64,000 bases of DNA, taken from the NCBI GenBank assembly GCA_963666465.1, contig OY762824.1:2232001-2296000 (forward strand), written 5' to 3'. Both the position numbers and the translations under genes were made by a program. This document shows positions 34,266 through 43,086 of this stretch, piece by piece. Source of the DNA: VXYL01 sp963666465 (GTDB lineage: Bacteria; Pseudomonadota; Gammaproteobacteria; Pseudomonadales; Azotimanducaceae). The notes beneath the pieces were generated by a model that saw only the letters and a list, made by a program, of their open reading frames with translations, did not search any database and was not told the origin of the DNA. Position 1 is the stretch's first letter, and each line of letters opens with the position of its first letter.

Positions 34266-35342
34266 CTACGTTCTCGCCGCCATGCGCAATATGTGGGCGG
34301 TTTCCTGGGCGGCCCGATCCCAGGAGAAGCGGGAGGCGCGGCGTTCGGCTGCCATGGCGTGCTGGCCGTATGCCTCGTTGTCGGCGCCGAGGGTGAGGAA
34401 GCCGCGGGCTATGTCGCGGGTGTCGGCTGGGTTGACGAGCACGGCGGCGTCGCCGGCGATTTCGGCCAGGGCGCCGGCATTGGCGGCGATTGCCGGCTTG
34501 CCGCGCTGCATGGCTTCCACCAGAGGCAGGCCGAAGCCCTCGTAGTGGGAGGCCATCACCACGCCCAGGCAGCCGGCGTAGAGACTTGCCAGCACTTGCT
34601 CGCTCACCGCGCCGAGATCGACGATGCGGTCGTCGGCGTCGATGACGGCGTCGAGCGTTGGTTCGCGCCAGCCGTCGCTGCCGGCAAGAATCAGATCGAC
34701 CGATGGCAGGCCGCGCTCGCAGGCGCGGGCGAATCCGTCGATGACGCCGTGCAGGTTCTTGCGCGGCTCCTTGGTGCCAACGAACAGGAAGAAGGGACGC
34801 GGATGGGCGAACGGCAATGCCTGCGGCAGGCAGCGGGCGCCTTCGTGAATCACGTGGACGTTGCGGGAGCGGTAAGGCGCGAGACGAGTGGCCGTGTCTT
34901 CGGACACCGCGATGACGTGGTCGGCGCGCTTGAGCGCCGCCGGCATCAGTGCGGCTTCCAGCAGTCGATTGGCCCGTCGCATGGTTTCCGGGGCCACCCG
35001 CCAGACCAGATCATGAATGGTTACGACGGTCGGAACGTAGGCCAGCAGGGCAGGGAGGTGGTGGCGAGGCGAGAAGAACACATCCACCTGGTCGCGCCGA
35101 GCCCACCGCGGAAACAGCGCGTGGACCACGAAGGGGGCGGGGATTCCGTGCCCGGATCCCGACCGAAACGTCGCAGCAAAGGGCGGTTCCTCGTTCAAGG
35201 CGCAGTCGCGGAAATCGTCCAGATAGACGAAGAGGTCGTGGTGCTCGGCGAGCCGCGCCAGAATTTCCTGCGTGTAGATGCCGATGCCAGTGAAGGGATT
35301 GCGGAGCGGCCGCCCGTCCACACCGATTCGCAAGCGCTTCAT
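34266..35342 (-). CDS. Glycosyltransferase, GT4 family
   Basis: A 358-residue GT-B-fold enzyme that probably uses a nucleotide sugar for envelope glycan synthesis. The N-terminus GVDGRPLRNPFTGIGIYTQE is typical of retaining mannosyl- or rhamnosyl-type transferases. FLFVGTKEPRKNLHGVIDGF and the E-x7-E segment YEGFGLPLVEAMQRGKP form the donor site. I start at ATG 35342 (MKRLRIGVDG); the in-frame extension upstream is Arg-rich and unlike the family. Acceptor and sugar are unknown, and there are no neighbouring polysaccharide genes. Confidence 0.88.
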   Translation of the reverse strand: MKRLRIGVDGRPLRNPFTGIGIYTQEILARLAEHHDLFVYLDDFRDCALNEEPPFAATFRSGSGHGIPAPFVVHALFPRWARRDQVDVFFSPRHHLPALLAYVPTVVTIHDLVWRVAPETMRRANRLLEAALMPAALKRADHVIAVSEDTATRLAPYRSRNVHVIHEGARCLPQALPFAHPRPFFLFVGTKEPRKNLHGVIDGFARACERGLPSVDLILAGSDGWREPTLDAVIDADDRIVDLGAVSEQVLASLYAGCLGVVMASHYEGFGLPLVEAMQRGKPAIAANAGALAEIAGDAAVLVNPADTRDIARGFLTLGADNEAYGQHAMAAERRASRFSWDRAAQETAHILRMAART

Positions 35343-35504
35343 GCAGGCCCCGATGCCACGCGACGAGAGCCCTCTGCGGGGTCCGCAACGCTGCGGCGGT
35401 CGCCCACTCCCTCCGCCGCGGCGACGCATGCGCTGCCGTTGTCCGGCTCTCCGGAGGCGGGACGAAGAGGCGCAAATGACGAGCTCCCCACCCGGCACCT
35501 CCCC

Positions 35505-36062
35505 TCAGGCCGGCCGCAGTTCCGCGTCCAGGTCGTGGTCGTCGCAGAAGTAGAAGAAGTTGTCGCGCAGCTCCGCGATGCGAGCGTCCGGCGGCACCTC
35601 GATCTCCATCACCAGCGAGAAGATGGGGGTGCCCGTATGGGCGGCTCGCTCGGTCACCGTGTCCAGGTTGTAGATGTTGATGTTGCGGGAGGAGAAGAAT
35701 CCCGCCACGAGGTGAACGATGCCGGGGTGGTCCATGGCGGTGACGCTGACGGTGTAGGGGATGCGTCCCTGCACGTCGCCGCGCTCGCCGGTGAGACGGA
35801 AGAGGAAGGCGAGGTCCATCTCCTTGGCGAGCTTGACGAGACGCGTCTCCAGCCGCTGCAGGTGCAGCGCGCCGCCGGTGACCGACATCAAGACCGCGAA
35901 CTCGCCGCCGAGCACGGTCATGCGACTGTCCTCGATGGAGAGGTTGAGGTCATGCACCACCTTGGCGACCTCGTTGACGACGCCCGGGCGGTCCTGGCCG
36001 ATGGTGGAGATCACCGCGCGGCTGATGGTGGAGGCGTTGCCGATGGTCGATGCCCTTCTCAT
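35505..36062 (-). CDS. Tandem ACT-domain regulatory protein (GcvR-like)
   Basis: A 185-residue protein made of two ACT domains: SRAVISTIGQDRPGVVNEVA (~14-33) and TVSVTAMDHPGIVHLVAGFF (~103-122). Proteins of this type (GcvR, YkoY-like) bind small metabolites such as glycine. The ATG overlaps the glyS stop as ATGA, so translation is coupled. Its position behind glycyl-tRNA synthetase fits a glycine-linked role, but that is inference. Confidence 0.85.
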   Translation of the reverse strand: MRRASTIGNASTISRAVISTIGQDRPGVVNEVAKVVHDLNLSIEDSRMTVLGGEFAVLMSVTGGALHLQRLETRLVKLAKEMDLAFLFRLTGERGDVQGRIPYTVSVTAMDHPGIVHLVAGFFSSRNINIYNLDTVTERAAHTGTPIFSLVMEIEVPPDARIAELRDNFFYFCDDHDLDAELRPA

Positions 36063-37465
36063 TGGCCATCCTCCGCAGCGGGCCTTCCGGTTGCGCCAGC
36101 GCTTGCCACCAGCGCGGCGCGCAGGCGCGCGCCGAGTTCGGCGGCCGGAACGCGCTGTTGGGTCATGGTGTCGCGGTCGCGAATGGTTACGGTGTCGTCC
36201 TCCTCGAGGGTGCGGAAGTCGATCGTAATGCACATGGGCGTGCCCACCTCGTCGTGGCGGCGGTATGCCTTGCCGATGTTGCCGATGTTCTCGAACAGGA
36301 TGCGGCCGAGACCCAGCCGCTGCAGTTCGCCCTTGATGGCGCGCGCCCGCGCCACCAGCCCGTCGTGGTTGCGCTTGAGCGGGATGACGGCGGCCTTGAT
36401 GGGCGCCAGATGCGGCTTGAGCGAGAGCACCGTGCGCTGGCCGCCGTTGTCGAGCTGCTCGACGCGGTAGCCTTCGTTCAGCACCGCCAGCACGCCGCGG
36501 TCAACCCCGGCAGACGGCTCGATCACCCAAGGCACGCTCCAGCGCTTCGCCTGCTGGTCGTGAACCGCGAGGCGGACGCTGGAATCGGGGTTGGGCATCA
36601 CCTCGGCATGAATGTCAAGGCCGTCTTGGTTGCGGGTGTGGGAACCGAGATCGAAGTCGGTGCGGTTGGCAATGCCTTCGAGCTCCTCCACGCCGTGGGG
36701 GAAGCGATACATGATGTCCACGGTGGCCTTGGAGTAATGCGCCGTTTCCTCGGCCGGAACGTGGTGAAGGGCGAGATGCGCGCGCGCGACGCCCTGCTGC
36801 ACCCACCAGTCCGTGCGCTCCTGCACCCAGCGCTCGTGCCACTCCTCGTCGGTTCCCGCCTCGACGAAGAACTCGAGCTCCATCTGCTCGAATTCGCGCA
36901 CGCGGAAGATGAAGTTGCGCGGCGTGATCTCGTTGCGGAACGCCTTGCCGATCTGGGCGATGCCGAACGGCGGCTTGCGGGAGGTGGAGTCGAGCACGTT
37001 GCGGAAGTTGGTGAAGATCGACTGCGCGGTCTCGGGGCGCAGATACGCGAACGAGGAGCCGTCGTCGATGGGGCCCACGGAGGTGCGGAACATCAGGTTG
37101 AAGGGGCGCGGTTCGGTGAGGTCGTCGGAGCCGCAGCGGGGGCAGCGGCCGCCTTCGACATGATCCGCGCGCCAGCGATTCTTGCAGGTGCGGCAGTCCT
37201 GCAACGGATCGGCGAAGGTGTCTTCGTGCCCGGAATAGCGCAGCACCTTGGGATTGGTGAGGATGGAGGAGTCGAGCCCTTCCACATCGTCCCGCTCATG
37301 GACCATGGCGCGCCACCACGCCGACTTGAGGTTGTTCTTCAGCTCCACCCCGAGGGGTCCATAGTCGTAGATGCCCTGCAGCCCCCCGTAAAGCTCGCTG
37401 GCCTGATACAGAAACCCTCGTCGCTTGGCGAGTGCGACAAGCTCATCCATGCTCTCGGCAGTCAC
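36059..37465 (-). CDS. glyS: Glycyl-tRNA synthetase, alpha2 type
   Basis: A 468-residue class II synthetase of the single-chain dimeric kind, not the two-subunit GlyQ/GlyS found in many Gammaproteobacteria. It begins with FLYQASELYGGLQGIYDYGP, then motif 1 region WWRAMVHER, a zinc-ribbon insert (CRTCKN ... CPRCGS), motif 2 FGIAQIGKAFRNEITPR, and motif 3 VGTPMCITIDFRTLEED. The anticodon-binding domain ends it. I prefer the GTG at 37465 because GGAG lies seven bases upstream; ATG 37450 is the alternative. The next gene overlaps by 4 bp. Confidence 0.95.
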   Translation of the reverse strand: MTAESMDELVALAKRRGFLYQASELYGGLQGIYDYGPLGVELKNNLKSAWWRAMVHERDDVEGLDSSILTNPKVLRYSGHEDTFADPLQDCRTCKNRWRADHVEGGRCPRCGSDDLTEPRPFNLMFRTSVGPIDDGSSFAYLRPETAQSIFTNFRNVLDSTSRKPPFGIAQIGKAFRNEITPRNFIFRVREFEQMELEFFVEAGTDEEWHERWVQERTDWWVQQGVARAHLALHHVPAEETAHYSKATVDIMYRFPHGVEELEGIANRTDFDLGSHTRNQDGLDIHAEVMPNPDSSVRLAVHDQQAKRWSVPWVIEPSAGVDRGVLAVLNEGYRVEQLDNGGQRTVLSLKPHLAPIKAAVIPLKRNHDGLVARARAIKGELQRLGLGRILFENIGNIGKAYRRHDEVGTPMCITIDFRTLEEDDTVTIRDRDTMTQQRVPAAELGARLRAALVASAGATGRPAAEDGQ

Positions 37466-37593
37466 GGAAAGTCTCCGGGTCCGGTGATGTGCGCGGCCAG
37501 GGCGGGATGTTATCGCAGCTAACGCCCAAGGTGCCGGCGCCGTAGAACGCGGCAGCAACTGTCGGCACGGCCTGCCTGCCTTCCGAGAAGCCA

Positions 37594-37955
37594 GGAGCCC
37601 TCAGCCGGGGAAGCATCCCCGACCGCCGACGCGCAGGGAAGTGCCGGCAATTCCCCCATCGCCGGGGGCGTGCTTCCATGCAAGGAGCCCTCAGCCGGGG
37701 AAGCATCCCCGACCGCTGACGCGCAGGGAAGTGCCGGCAATTCCCCCATCGCCGGGGGCGTGCTTCCATGCAAGGAGCCCTCAGCCGGGGAAGCATCCCC
37801 GACCGCTGACGCGCAGGGAAGTGCCGGCAATTCCCCCATCGCCGGGGGCGTGCTTCCATGCAAGGAGCCCTCAGCCGGGGAAGCACCCCCGACCGCTGAC
37901 GCGCAGGGAAGTACCGGCAATTCCCCCATCGCTGGGGGCGTACTTCCATGCAAGG
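37594..37955 (+). repeat. R3 tandem array, four 90 bp units
   Basis: Units start at 37594, 37684, 37774 and 37864 with GGAGCCCTCAGCCGGGGAAG and end near TTCCATGCAAG. Inner copies are almost identical; the last has a few changes. Because 90 is divisible by three, stop-free frames run the whole array on both strands. It is near the glyS start, about 130 bp upstream. Confidence 0.93.
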
Positions 37956-38001
37956 GCGCGCAGGATGCCATCCGCTCCGAAATGCGGCCGGCGCACATGG
38001 G

Positions 38002-38117
38002 CTAGCAGCTTGTCGGACTTCGGACGGCGCAAGCTGGCCGAATGCCGACAGGGTGACAGGACGGCTTGGGCTGGGGCAGGAAGCGTTGCCGAAAGGCAAC
38101 GGTTCTTGTGGCGCTAG
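38002..38117 (+). repeat. R2 element, copy c, CTAG at both ends
   Basis: Runs from CTAGCAGCTTGTCGGACTTC (38002) to CTTGTGGCGCTAG (38117). The CTA at 38114-38116 is the complement of the lnt TAG stop, so the element abuts the gene exactly. Internal dyads include GTTGCCGAAAGGCAAC. Confidence 0.92.
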
Positions 38118-39658
38118 TGGTTCCTCGAGCGGGCGCAAGCGAATGCGACGGCCAAGGTGACTACCAATGCCAGCAGCCAGGTGTGGCCGAAGCGGACGAA
38201 TGGGGTCTGGCCGTGGACAATGTGGAAGGCGCCGTCGAGAACGCCGGCCCGGAACTGGGGCAACGCCGGGACATCGTTCGTCGTCTTGCCGGCCACCAAC
38301 GCTCGTGCCGGTACGGCCTGTCCGCGCTCGTCAACGATTGCGGTGATGCCGTTGTTGGTGGCGCGAAGCAGATAGCGCCCCGTCTCGACGGCGCGCATCC
38401 GGGCGATCTGCATGTGCTGGTGCGGGCCGGTGGAGGCGCCAAACCACGTGTCGTTGCTCACCGTGACCAGCGCAGCGGCTTCGGCAGCATCGCGACGCAC
38501 CATGTCGGGATAGGCGATCTCGTAGCAGATGGCCATAGCGAGGGGCACGCCGCCTGCGAGCAGGAGCGGCTGCTCTGCCCCCCCCGGACGAGAGCGAGAC
38601 ATGGGCAGGTCGAAGAAGCCGATGAGGCCGCGCAGCAAGCCTTCGAGTGGCACGTATTCGCCGAACGGCACCAGCCGCCGCTTGAGATAGGTGCCACCGC
38701 CGGTCGAGACCGCGCCGTTGTGGAGCGCATATCCATCCCCTGTGGCATGTGCAACCGGGATTCCGAGCACGAGGTCGGCATCGCCTTCCTCCTCCGCCGC
38801 GTCGAGGTAGGCGCCGGCCATGTGCAGATAGACGGGAATCGCCGCCTCGGGCCAAATCACGATGTCGCGATCCGCCACCGGCCCTGTGAGGTGGCGATAG
38901 CGCTCGAGGATCATCTGCCGAGACTCCGGCAGCCACTTCATCTCCTGCGGCACATTGCCCTGCACCATCGCAACGGTGCGGGATTCGCCTCGTTCGGTCC
39001 AAGACACGCCGGCAAGTGCGGCGGCGAGCAGCCACGGCAACCCTGCCCACACCAGCGCCATGCGCGACCGGAACGCGACAGCCAGGTTCGCGGTCGACAA
39101 CACCGCCGCCAGCGACACCAGCAGCACGCCCCCCACGGGCGCCAGCGCCAGCAGCGGCGTGTCGAGCATCGCGTAACCGGCGAAGAGCCACGGAAAGCCG
39201 GTGAGCACCCAAGTCAGGAGCCATTCGAAGAGCACCCACACGGAGGCGAAGAGCGCTGCGTCCACACAGGGTTTGGCATCGCCTCCCATGCGTTTCCGCA
39301 GCGCCCAGAACATCCACGCCGTAAGCGCCGGAAACACTGCCATGCCAGCCACGAACAGCGCCACCAGAAACGTCGCCAGCGCCAGCGGCGCAGCGCCGTA
39401 CACGTGGATGCTGACGTAGATCCACGACCCGCCAGCCGCATACTTGCCGACGCCGTAAAGCCAGCCGAGAAACAGAACCGCGACGCTTCCCGTCGCGCGC
39501 CTCAGCAGCAGGAACAAGCCGCCGACGGAGACGGCGAGCAGCGGCCAAACGTCAAACGGCGCCAGCGCCAGCGGCAGCAAGCCGCCAGCGGCCAGGGCAA
39601 GGAATGGGGTCGCCAGCCGACGAAGCGTCGGACGAACCCTCGCGAGCCGTGCCGTCAA
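38114..39658 (-). CDS. lnt: Apolipoprotein N-acyltransferase
   Basis: A 514-residue inner-membrane enzyme that adds the third acyl chain to lipoproteins. About six N-terminal helices come first, then a nitrilase-type periplasmic domain whose triad is visible: Glu in IVIWPEAAIP, Lys in TYLKRRLVPFGEYVP and Cys in AMAICYEIAYPD. A last helix (LLALVVTLAVAFACA) follows. Its start overlaps the corC stop by 4 bp. Its TAG stop lies inside the CTAG end of R2 copy c, so the final residues may have been set by the insertion. Confidence 0.95.
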   Translation of the reverse strand: MTARLARVRPTLRRLATPFLALAAGGLLPLALAPFDVWPLLAVSVGGLFLLLRRATGSVAVLFLGWLYGVGKYAAGGSWIYVSIHVYGAAPLALATFLVALFVAGMAVFPALTAWMFWALRKRMGGDAKPCVDAALFASVWVLFEWLLTWVLTGFPWLFAGYAMLDTPLLALAPVGGVLLVSLAAVLSTANLAVAFRSRMALVWAGLPWLLAAALAGVSWTERGESRTVAMVQGNVPQEMKWLPESRQMILERYRHLTGPVADRDIVIWPEAAIPVYLHMAGAYLDAAEEEGDADLVLGIPVAHATGDGYALHNGAVSTGGGTYLKRRLVPFGEYVPLEGLLRGLIGFFDLPMSRSRPGGAEQPLLLAGGVPLAMAICYEIAYPDMVRRDAAEAAALVTVSNDTWFGASTGPHQHMQIARMRAVETGRYLLRATNNGITAIVDERGQAVPARALVAGKTTNDVPALPQFRAGVLDGAFHIVHGQTPFVRFGHTWLLALVVTLAVAFACARSRNH

Positions 39659-40485
39659 GCCTCGCGCGTCAGATACAGGAGGTTGATGCGGCGGCTGTCG
39701 GCGTTCAGCACCCGGAACTCAAAGCCGTCGAAGGTGACCGCCTCCTCCCGCGTCGGCAGATGGCCGAACTTGCGCAGCACGAGGCCGCCGATGGTGTCGA
39801 ATTCGTCGGCGGCGAAGGTGCAGGCGAAGTACTCGTTGAAGTCCTCGATGGGCGTCGTCGCCTTGACGGTGTAGCAGCCGCCGCCCTGGGGACGGATGAA
39901 ACTGTCGTCGTCGGTGTCGTGTTCGTCCTCGATGTCGCCGACGATCTGCTCCAGCACATCCTCGATGGTAACCGCGCCGGCGACGTTGCCGTATTCGTCG
40001 ATCACCACCGCCATGTGGTTGCGGGTGGCGCGGAAGTCCTGCAGCAGCACGTTCAGGCGCTTGCTCTCCGGCACCATCGTCACGGGGCGGATGTGGTCCT
40101 TGATGTCGAACTCGTCGGTGTCTCGGGCAAGCGCCAGCGGCAGCATGTCCTTGGCGTGGAGGATGCCGCGCATGTCATCCATGTCCTCGCCGGTCACCGG
40201 GAAGCGCGAGTGGGTGGACTCGACGATGGTGGGCAGGAAGTCCTCCACCCGGCTGTCGATGGAGACGGTGACGAGTTGCGAGCGCGGAATCATGATGTCG
40301 CGCGCACGCATGTCGGCGACGCCGATGGCGCCGTGGATGATGTTCAGGGCTTCAAGGTCCAGAAGCTGGCGCTCGCTGGCGTCCTTGAGCATTTCGAGGA
40401 GTTCGCGACGGTCTGCCGGTTCCCCCGAGAAGAGGTCCGCGACCCAGTTCCGCCAGGTCTTGCCGTTGTCGTCTTGGCCGCTCAT
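39655..40485 (-). CDS. corC: CBS-pair CorC/HlyC-type protein
   Basis: A 276-residue cytoplasmic protein with two CBS domains (ARDIMIPRSQLVTVSID; RNHMAVVIDEYGNVAGAVTI) and a C-terminal CorC/HlyC domain (DTIGGLVLRKFGHLPTREE). Such proteins are linked to magnesium/cobalt efflux and metal tolerance. It lacks the membrane domain of longer TlyC-type relatives. It overlaps ybeY and lnt by 4 bp each, part of the phoH-ybeY-corC-lnt operon. Confidence 0.93.
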   Translation of the reverse strand: MSGQDDNGKTWRNWVADLFSGEPADRRELLEMLKDASERQLLDLEALNIIHGAIGVADMRARDIMIPRSQLVTVSIDSRVEDFLPTIVESTHSRFPVTGEDMDDMRGILHAKDMLPLALARDTDEFDIKDHIRPVTMVPESKRLNVLLQDFRATRNHMAVVIDEYGNVAGAVTIEDVLEQIVGDIEDEHDTDDDSFIRPQGGGCYTVKATTPIEDFNEYFACTFAADEFDTIGGLVLRKFGHLPTREEAVTFDGFEFRVLNADSRRINLLYLTREA

Positions 40486-40913
40486 TGATGGGGTCCGTAC
40501 GGGTTGTCGATGCCGAGTCGCGCCAGCAGCGTCACTTCCTGCGCCTCCATGGCGCGCGCCTCGTCGGGCGAAGCATGGTCCATGCCAAGGAGGTGGAGCA
40601 CGCCATGCACCACGAGATGCGCGTAGTGATGCGCCAGCGGCTTGCCCTGGGCGCGCGCTTCCTCCGCCACGACCGGCGCACAGATGGCGATGTCACCGAG
40701 GACGCCAGCCTCCTCGCCAGCCGGGAATGCCAGCACGTTGGTGGCGGCGGTGCGCTGGCGGAAGCGGCGGTTCAGGTCTGTGCCCTCGCCGCGATCGACG
40801 ATGCGAACGCAAACGTCGCTTTGCTCGCCGTTCAAGGCGCACTCGGTCCAATGCCGCAGCAATGCCGGTGCCGGCGTCTGCGCGTCGCAGGCAAGCTGCA
40901 CGTCAACGCTCAT
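40482..40913 (-). CDS. ybeY: Endoribonuclease YbeY
   Basis: A 143-residue zinc-dependent RNase for 16S rRNA maturation and quality control. The metal-binding motif HLVVHGVLHLLGMDH has all three histidines. It also shows LNRRFRQRTAATNVLAFP and LGDIAICAPV. I start at ATG 40913 (MSVDVQLACD), overlapping phoH by 11 bp; an upstream ATG at 40973 would overlap more and adds non-conserved residues. Confidence 0.94.
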   Translation of the reverse strand: MSVDVQLACDAQTPAPALLRHWTECALNGEQSDVCVRIVDRGEGTDLNRRFRQRTAATNVLAFPAGEEAGVLGDIAICAPVVAEEARAQGKPLAHHYAHLVVHGVLHLLGMDHASPDEARAMEAQEVTLLARLGIDNPYGPHQ

Positions 40914-41943
40914 CGGCTGCCTCGCTGTGTCTCGCCGCCCGGGCGTCGCCATCGGTTTGACTGCGACGTGCATCGTCGCGTGCGTAGGCCTCGACGATGC
41001 GCTTGACGAGGGGATGCCGAACCACGTCCTTGGAACCGAAGCGGGTGAAGCTCAGGCCCTCGACATCCTTGAGCGCGTGCAGGACGTGAACCAGCCCCGA
41101 ACGTTGCCCCTGCGGCAGATCGATTTGGGTGATGTCGCCGGTGATGACGGCGGTGGAGCCGAAGCCGATGCGGGTCAGGAACATCTTCATCTGTTCCATC
41201 GTCGTGTTCTGGCTCTCGTCGAGGATGATGAAGGCGCCGTTGAGCGTGCGCCCGCGCATGAAGGCGAGCGGCGCGACCTCGATGACGTTGCGGTCGATGA
41301 GCTTGTTGACGCGCTCGACGCCGAGCATCTCGTAAAGGGCGTCGTACAGGGGGCGCAGGTAGGGGTCGATCTTCTGTGCCAGGTCGCCGGGCAGGAAGCC
41401 GAGCTTCTCGCCGGCCTCCACCGCTGGCCGCACCAGCAAGATGCGCGAGACGGCATTGTTCTCCAACGCCTCCACGGCACAGGCAACGGCGAGGTAGGTC
41501 TTGCCGGTGCCGGCGGGGCCGACGCCGAAGTTGACGTCGTTGGCGCGGATGAGTTCGACATAGCGCCGCTGGTTGCCGCCGCGAGGCTTGACCGGTTTCC
41601 TGCGCGTGCGGACGACGAGCTCGTCAGCCACATCGCCACCCAACAGTTCGTCCACACCGGCCTCTTGCAGGAACAGATGCACCATGCTGGCGTCGAGGGC
41701 ATCCCGCTCCTGGGTTTCGACATACAGCTGCGACAGCAGCGCACCGCCAGCCTGCACCGGTCGTGCCGGGCCGGATATGCGAAAGGCGTTGCCGCGGCCT
41801 CGGATGCGGATGCCGAGCCGTCGTTCGAGTTGCCTCAGGTTCTGGTCGAACGGCCCGCACAGGGCTGCCAGACGGCGGGAATCGGCGGGTTCCAGATTGA
41901 CGTTCGTGGTGTGCGCCACGACGGCGGGCGAGTCGTCGGCCAA
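40903..41943 (-). CDS. phoH: PhoH-family ATPase
   Basis: A 346-residue PhoH-like protein (YbeZ type). An N-terminal KH-like region precedes the P-loop GVGPAGTGKTYLAVACA; Walker B is FIILDESQNTT, with TRIGFGSTAVITGDITQIDL after it. YbeZ works with YbeY in RNA metabolism, and both are adjacent here with overlapping ends. In relatives miaB is usually directly upstream; here 1.1 kb of repeats separates them. Confidence 0.95.
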   Translation of the reverse strand: MADDSPAVVAHTTNVNLEPADSRRLAALCGPFDQNLRQLERRLGIRIRGRGNAFRISGPARPVQAGGALLSQLYVETQERDALDASMVHLFLQEAGVDELLGGDVADELVVRTRRKPVKPRGGNQRRYVELIRANDVNFGVGPAGTGKTYLAVACAVEALENNAVSRILLVRPAVEAGEKLGFLPGDLAQKIDPYLRPLYDALYEMLGVERVNKLIDRNVIEVAPLAFMRGRTLNGAFIILDESQNTTMEQMKMFLTRIGFGSTAVITGDITQIDLPQGQRSGLVHVLHALKDVEGLSFTRFGSKDVVRHPLVKRIVEAYARDDARRSQTDGDARAARHSEAADER

Positions 41944-42021
41944 GTACTTCGCTTTGCTTCCCCCTTGGACCGTCAGAGAATAGCGGTGTTCCCCGGCGTG
42001 TCAACGCCGGTGATGCCGCAC

Positions 42022-42153
42022 CAGCAGTTCTCATTTTGGCGTCTGGCTTCGCTGTCAGGCGCATTGCACCCCGCGTTTCGGACCCAATCCGGGCCAAATC
42101 GACCGGCAGACCCGTCCAGTTGAGGGGGCTGAAGGCCAAAATGAGAATTGCTG
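42022..42153 (-). repeat. R4 MITE-like element, copy B
   Basis: 132 bp, ends CAGCAGTTCTCATTTTGGC and GCCAAAATGAGAATTGCTG, in the orientation opposite to copies A and C. It sits 78 bp upstream of the phoH start. Confidence 0.88.
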
Positions 42154-42294
42154 ATGCCGCACTAGCGCGCCCTTGCGGGCGCGTCGGCAGTTCGCTTCGC
42201 GAACTGCTTGGCCTTCGGGCTCGCATTCGCTCGCGCCTTCAGCTGGGAGGTAAGCGACCGTTCTCCAACTCGACAGTTTCTGCGGCGCTTACCT

Positions 42295-42383
42295 TGCATG
42301 GAAGTACGCCTCCGGCGACGGGGACACGCCCGAACTTCCCTGCGCGTCAGCGGTCGAGGAAGCTTCCCCGGCTGAAGGCTCCT
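42295..42383 (-). repeat. Single diverged R3 unit
   Basis: TTGCATGGAAGTACGCCTCC to TCCCCGGCTGAAGGCTCC is the reverse complement of one R3 unit, with several mismatches. R1 copy 5 starts directly after it. Confidence 0.75.
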
Positions 42384-42384
42384 T

Positions 42385-42879
42385 TGTGTCTCGCTTTGGC
42401 TTGTGCAGTGTCTGGCGCCGTCCTCCGGAGGAGGGCGTCCCTCGGGGGGAGGGCGTCCCTCCTCCCTATGGGGAGTGGTCCCGGCAGGCAAGTCGACGCA
42501 GTCGCCGGTTGCGAACGGCCATGCGCCACGTCAGCGCCACAAGAACCGTTGCCTTTCGGCAACGCTTCCTGCCCCAGCCCAGGCCGTCCTGTCACCCTGT
42601 CGGCATTCGGCCAGCTCGCGCCGTCCGAAGTCCGCTGCCAGCGCCACAAGAACCGTTGCCTTTCGGCAACGCTTCCTGCCCCAGCCCAGGCCGTCCTGTC
42701 ACCCTGTCGGCATTCGGCCAGCTCGCGCCGTCCGAAGTCCGCTGCCAGCGCCACAAGAACCGTTGCCTTTCGGCAACGCTTCCTGCCCCAGCCCAGGCCG
42801 TCCTGTCACCCTGTCGGCATTCGGCCAGCTCGCCGTCCGAAGTCCGACAGGCTGTCAGGCAAATTCAAGGTGAGACACT
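42385..42879 (-). repeat. R1 MITE-like repeat, copy 5, with three R2 units
   Basis: Ends TGTGTCTCGCTTTGGCTTGT and AATTCAAGGTGAGACACT are somewhat diverged. The copy is expanded by a triple R2 tandem at 42532-42857, in the position where copies 2 and 4 carry one R2. Confidence 0.85.
42532..42857 (-). repeat. R2 element amplified to three tandem units
   Basis: CAGCGCCACAAGAACCGTTG recurs at 42532, 42639 and 42746, exactly 107 bp apart. The first two units are practically identical, suggesting recent amplification. Only the last keeps the GTCCGACAGGCTG terminus. Confidence 0.92.
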
Positions 42880-43086
42880 GCCGATGCCGCGCATGAAGGC
42901 GGCGATGCGTTGACGGCTAGACGACCGTGCCGCAAGCGGCATGCGTCGTCGGCTGCGCCACCCGTCATTCCCCCTTGGGGGAGTCGAAAAGCCTGGCTGG
43001 CTCTCTTCCGAGAGGGTGGGCACTCCCGCAACGTCGATTCGGGGTGCTTCGTCCTTATCTCCCCGCAACCCACGCCGAACCCAACC

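Noticed and set aside
37443..38138. Repeat-peptide frames on both strands of the R3 arrays
   Set aside because: They exist because the unit lacks stops and its length is a multiple of three. No ribosome sites or conserved start were found.
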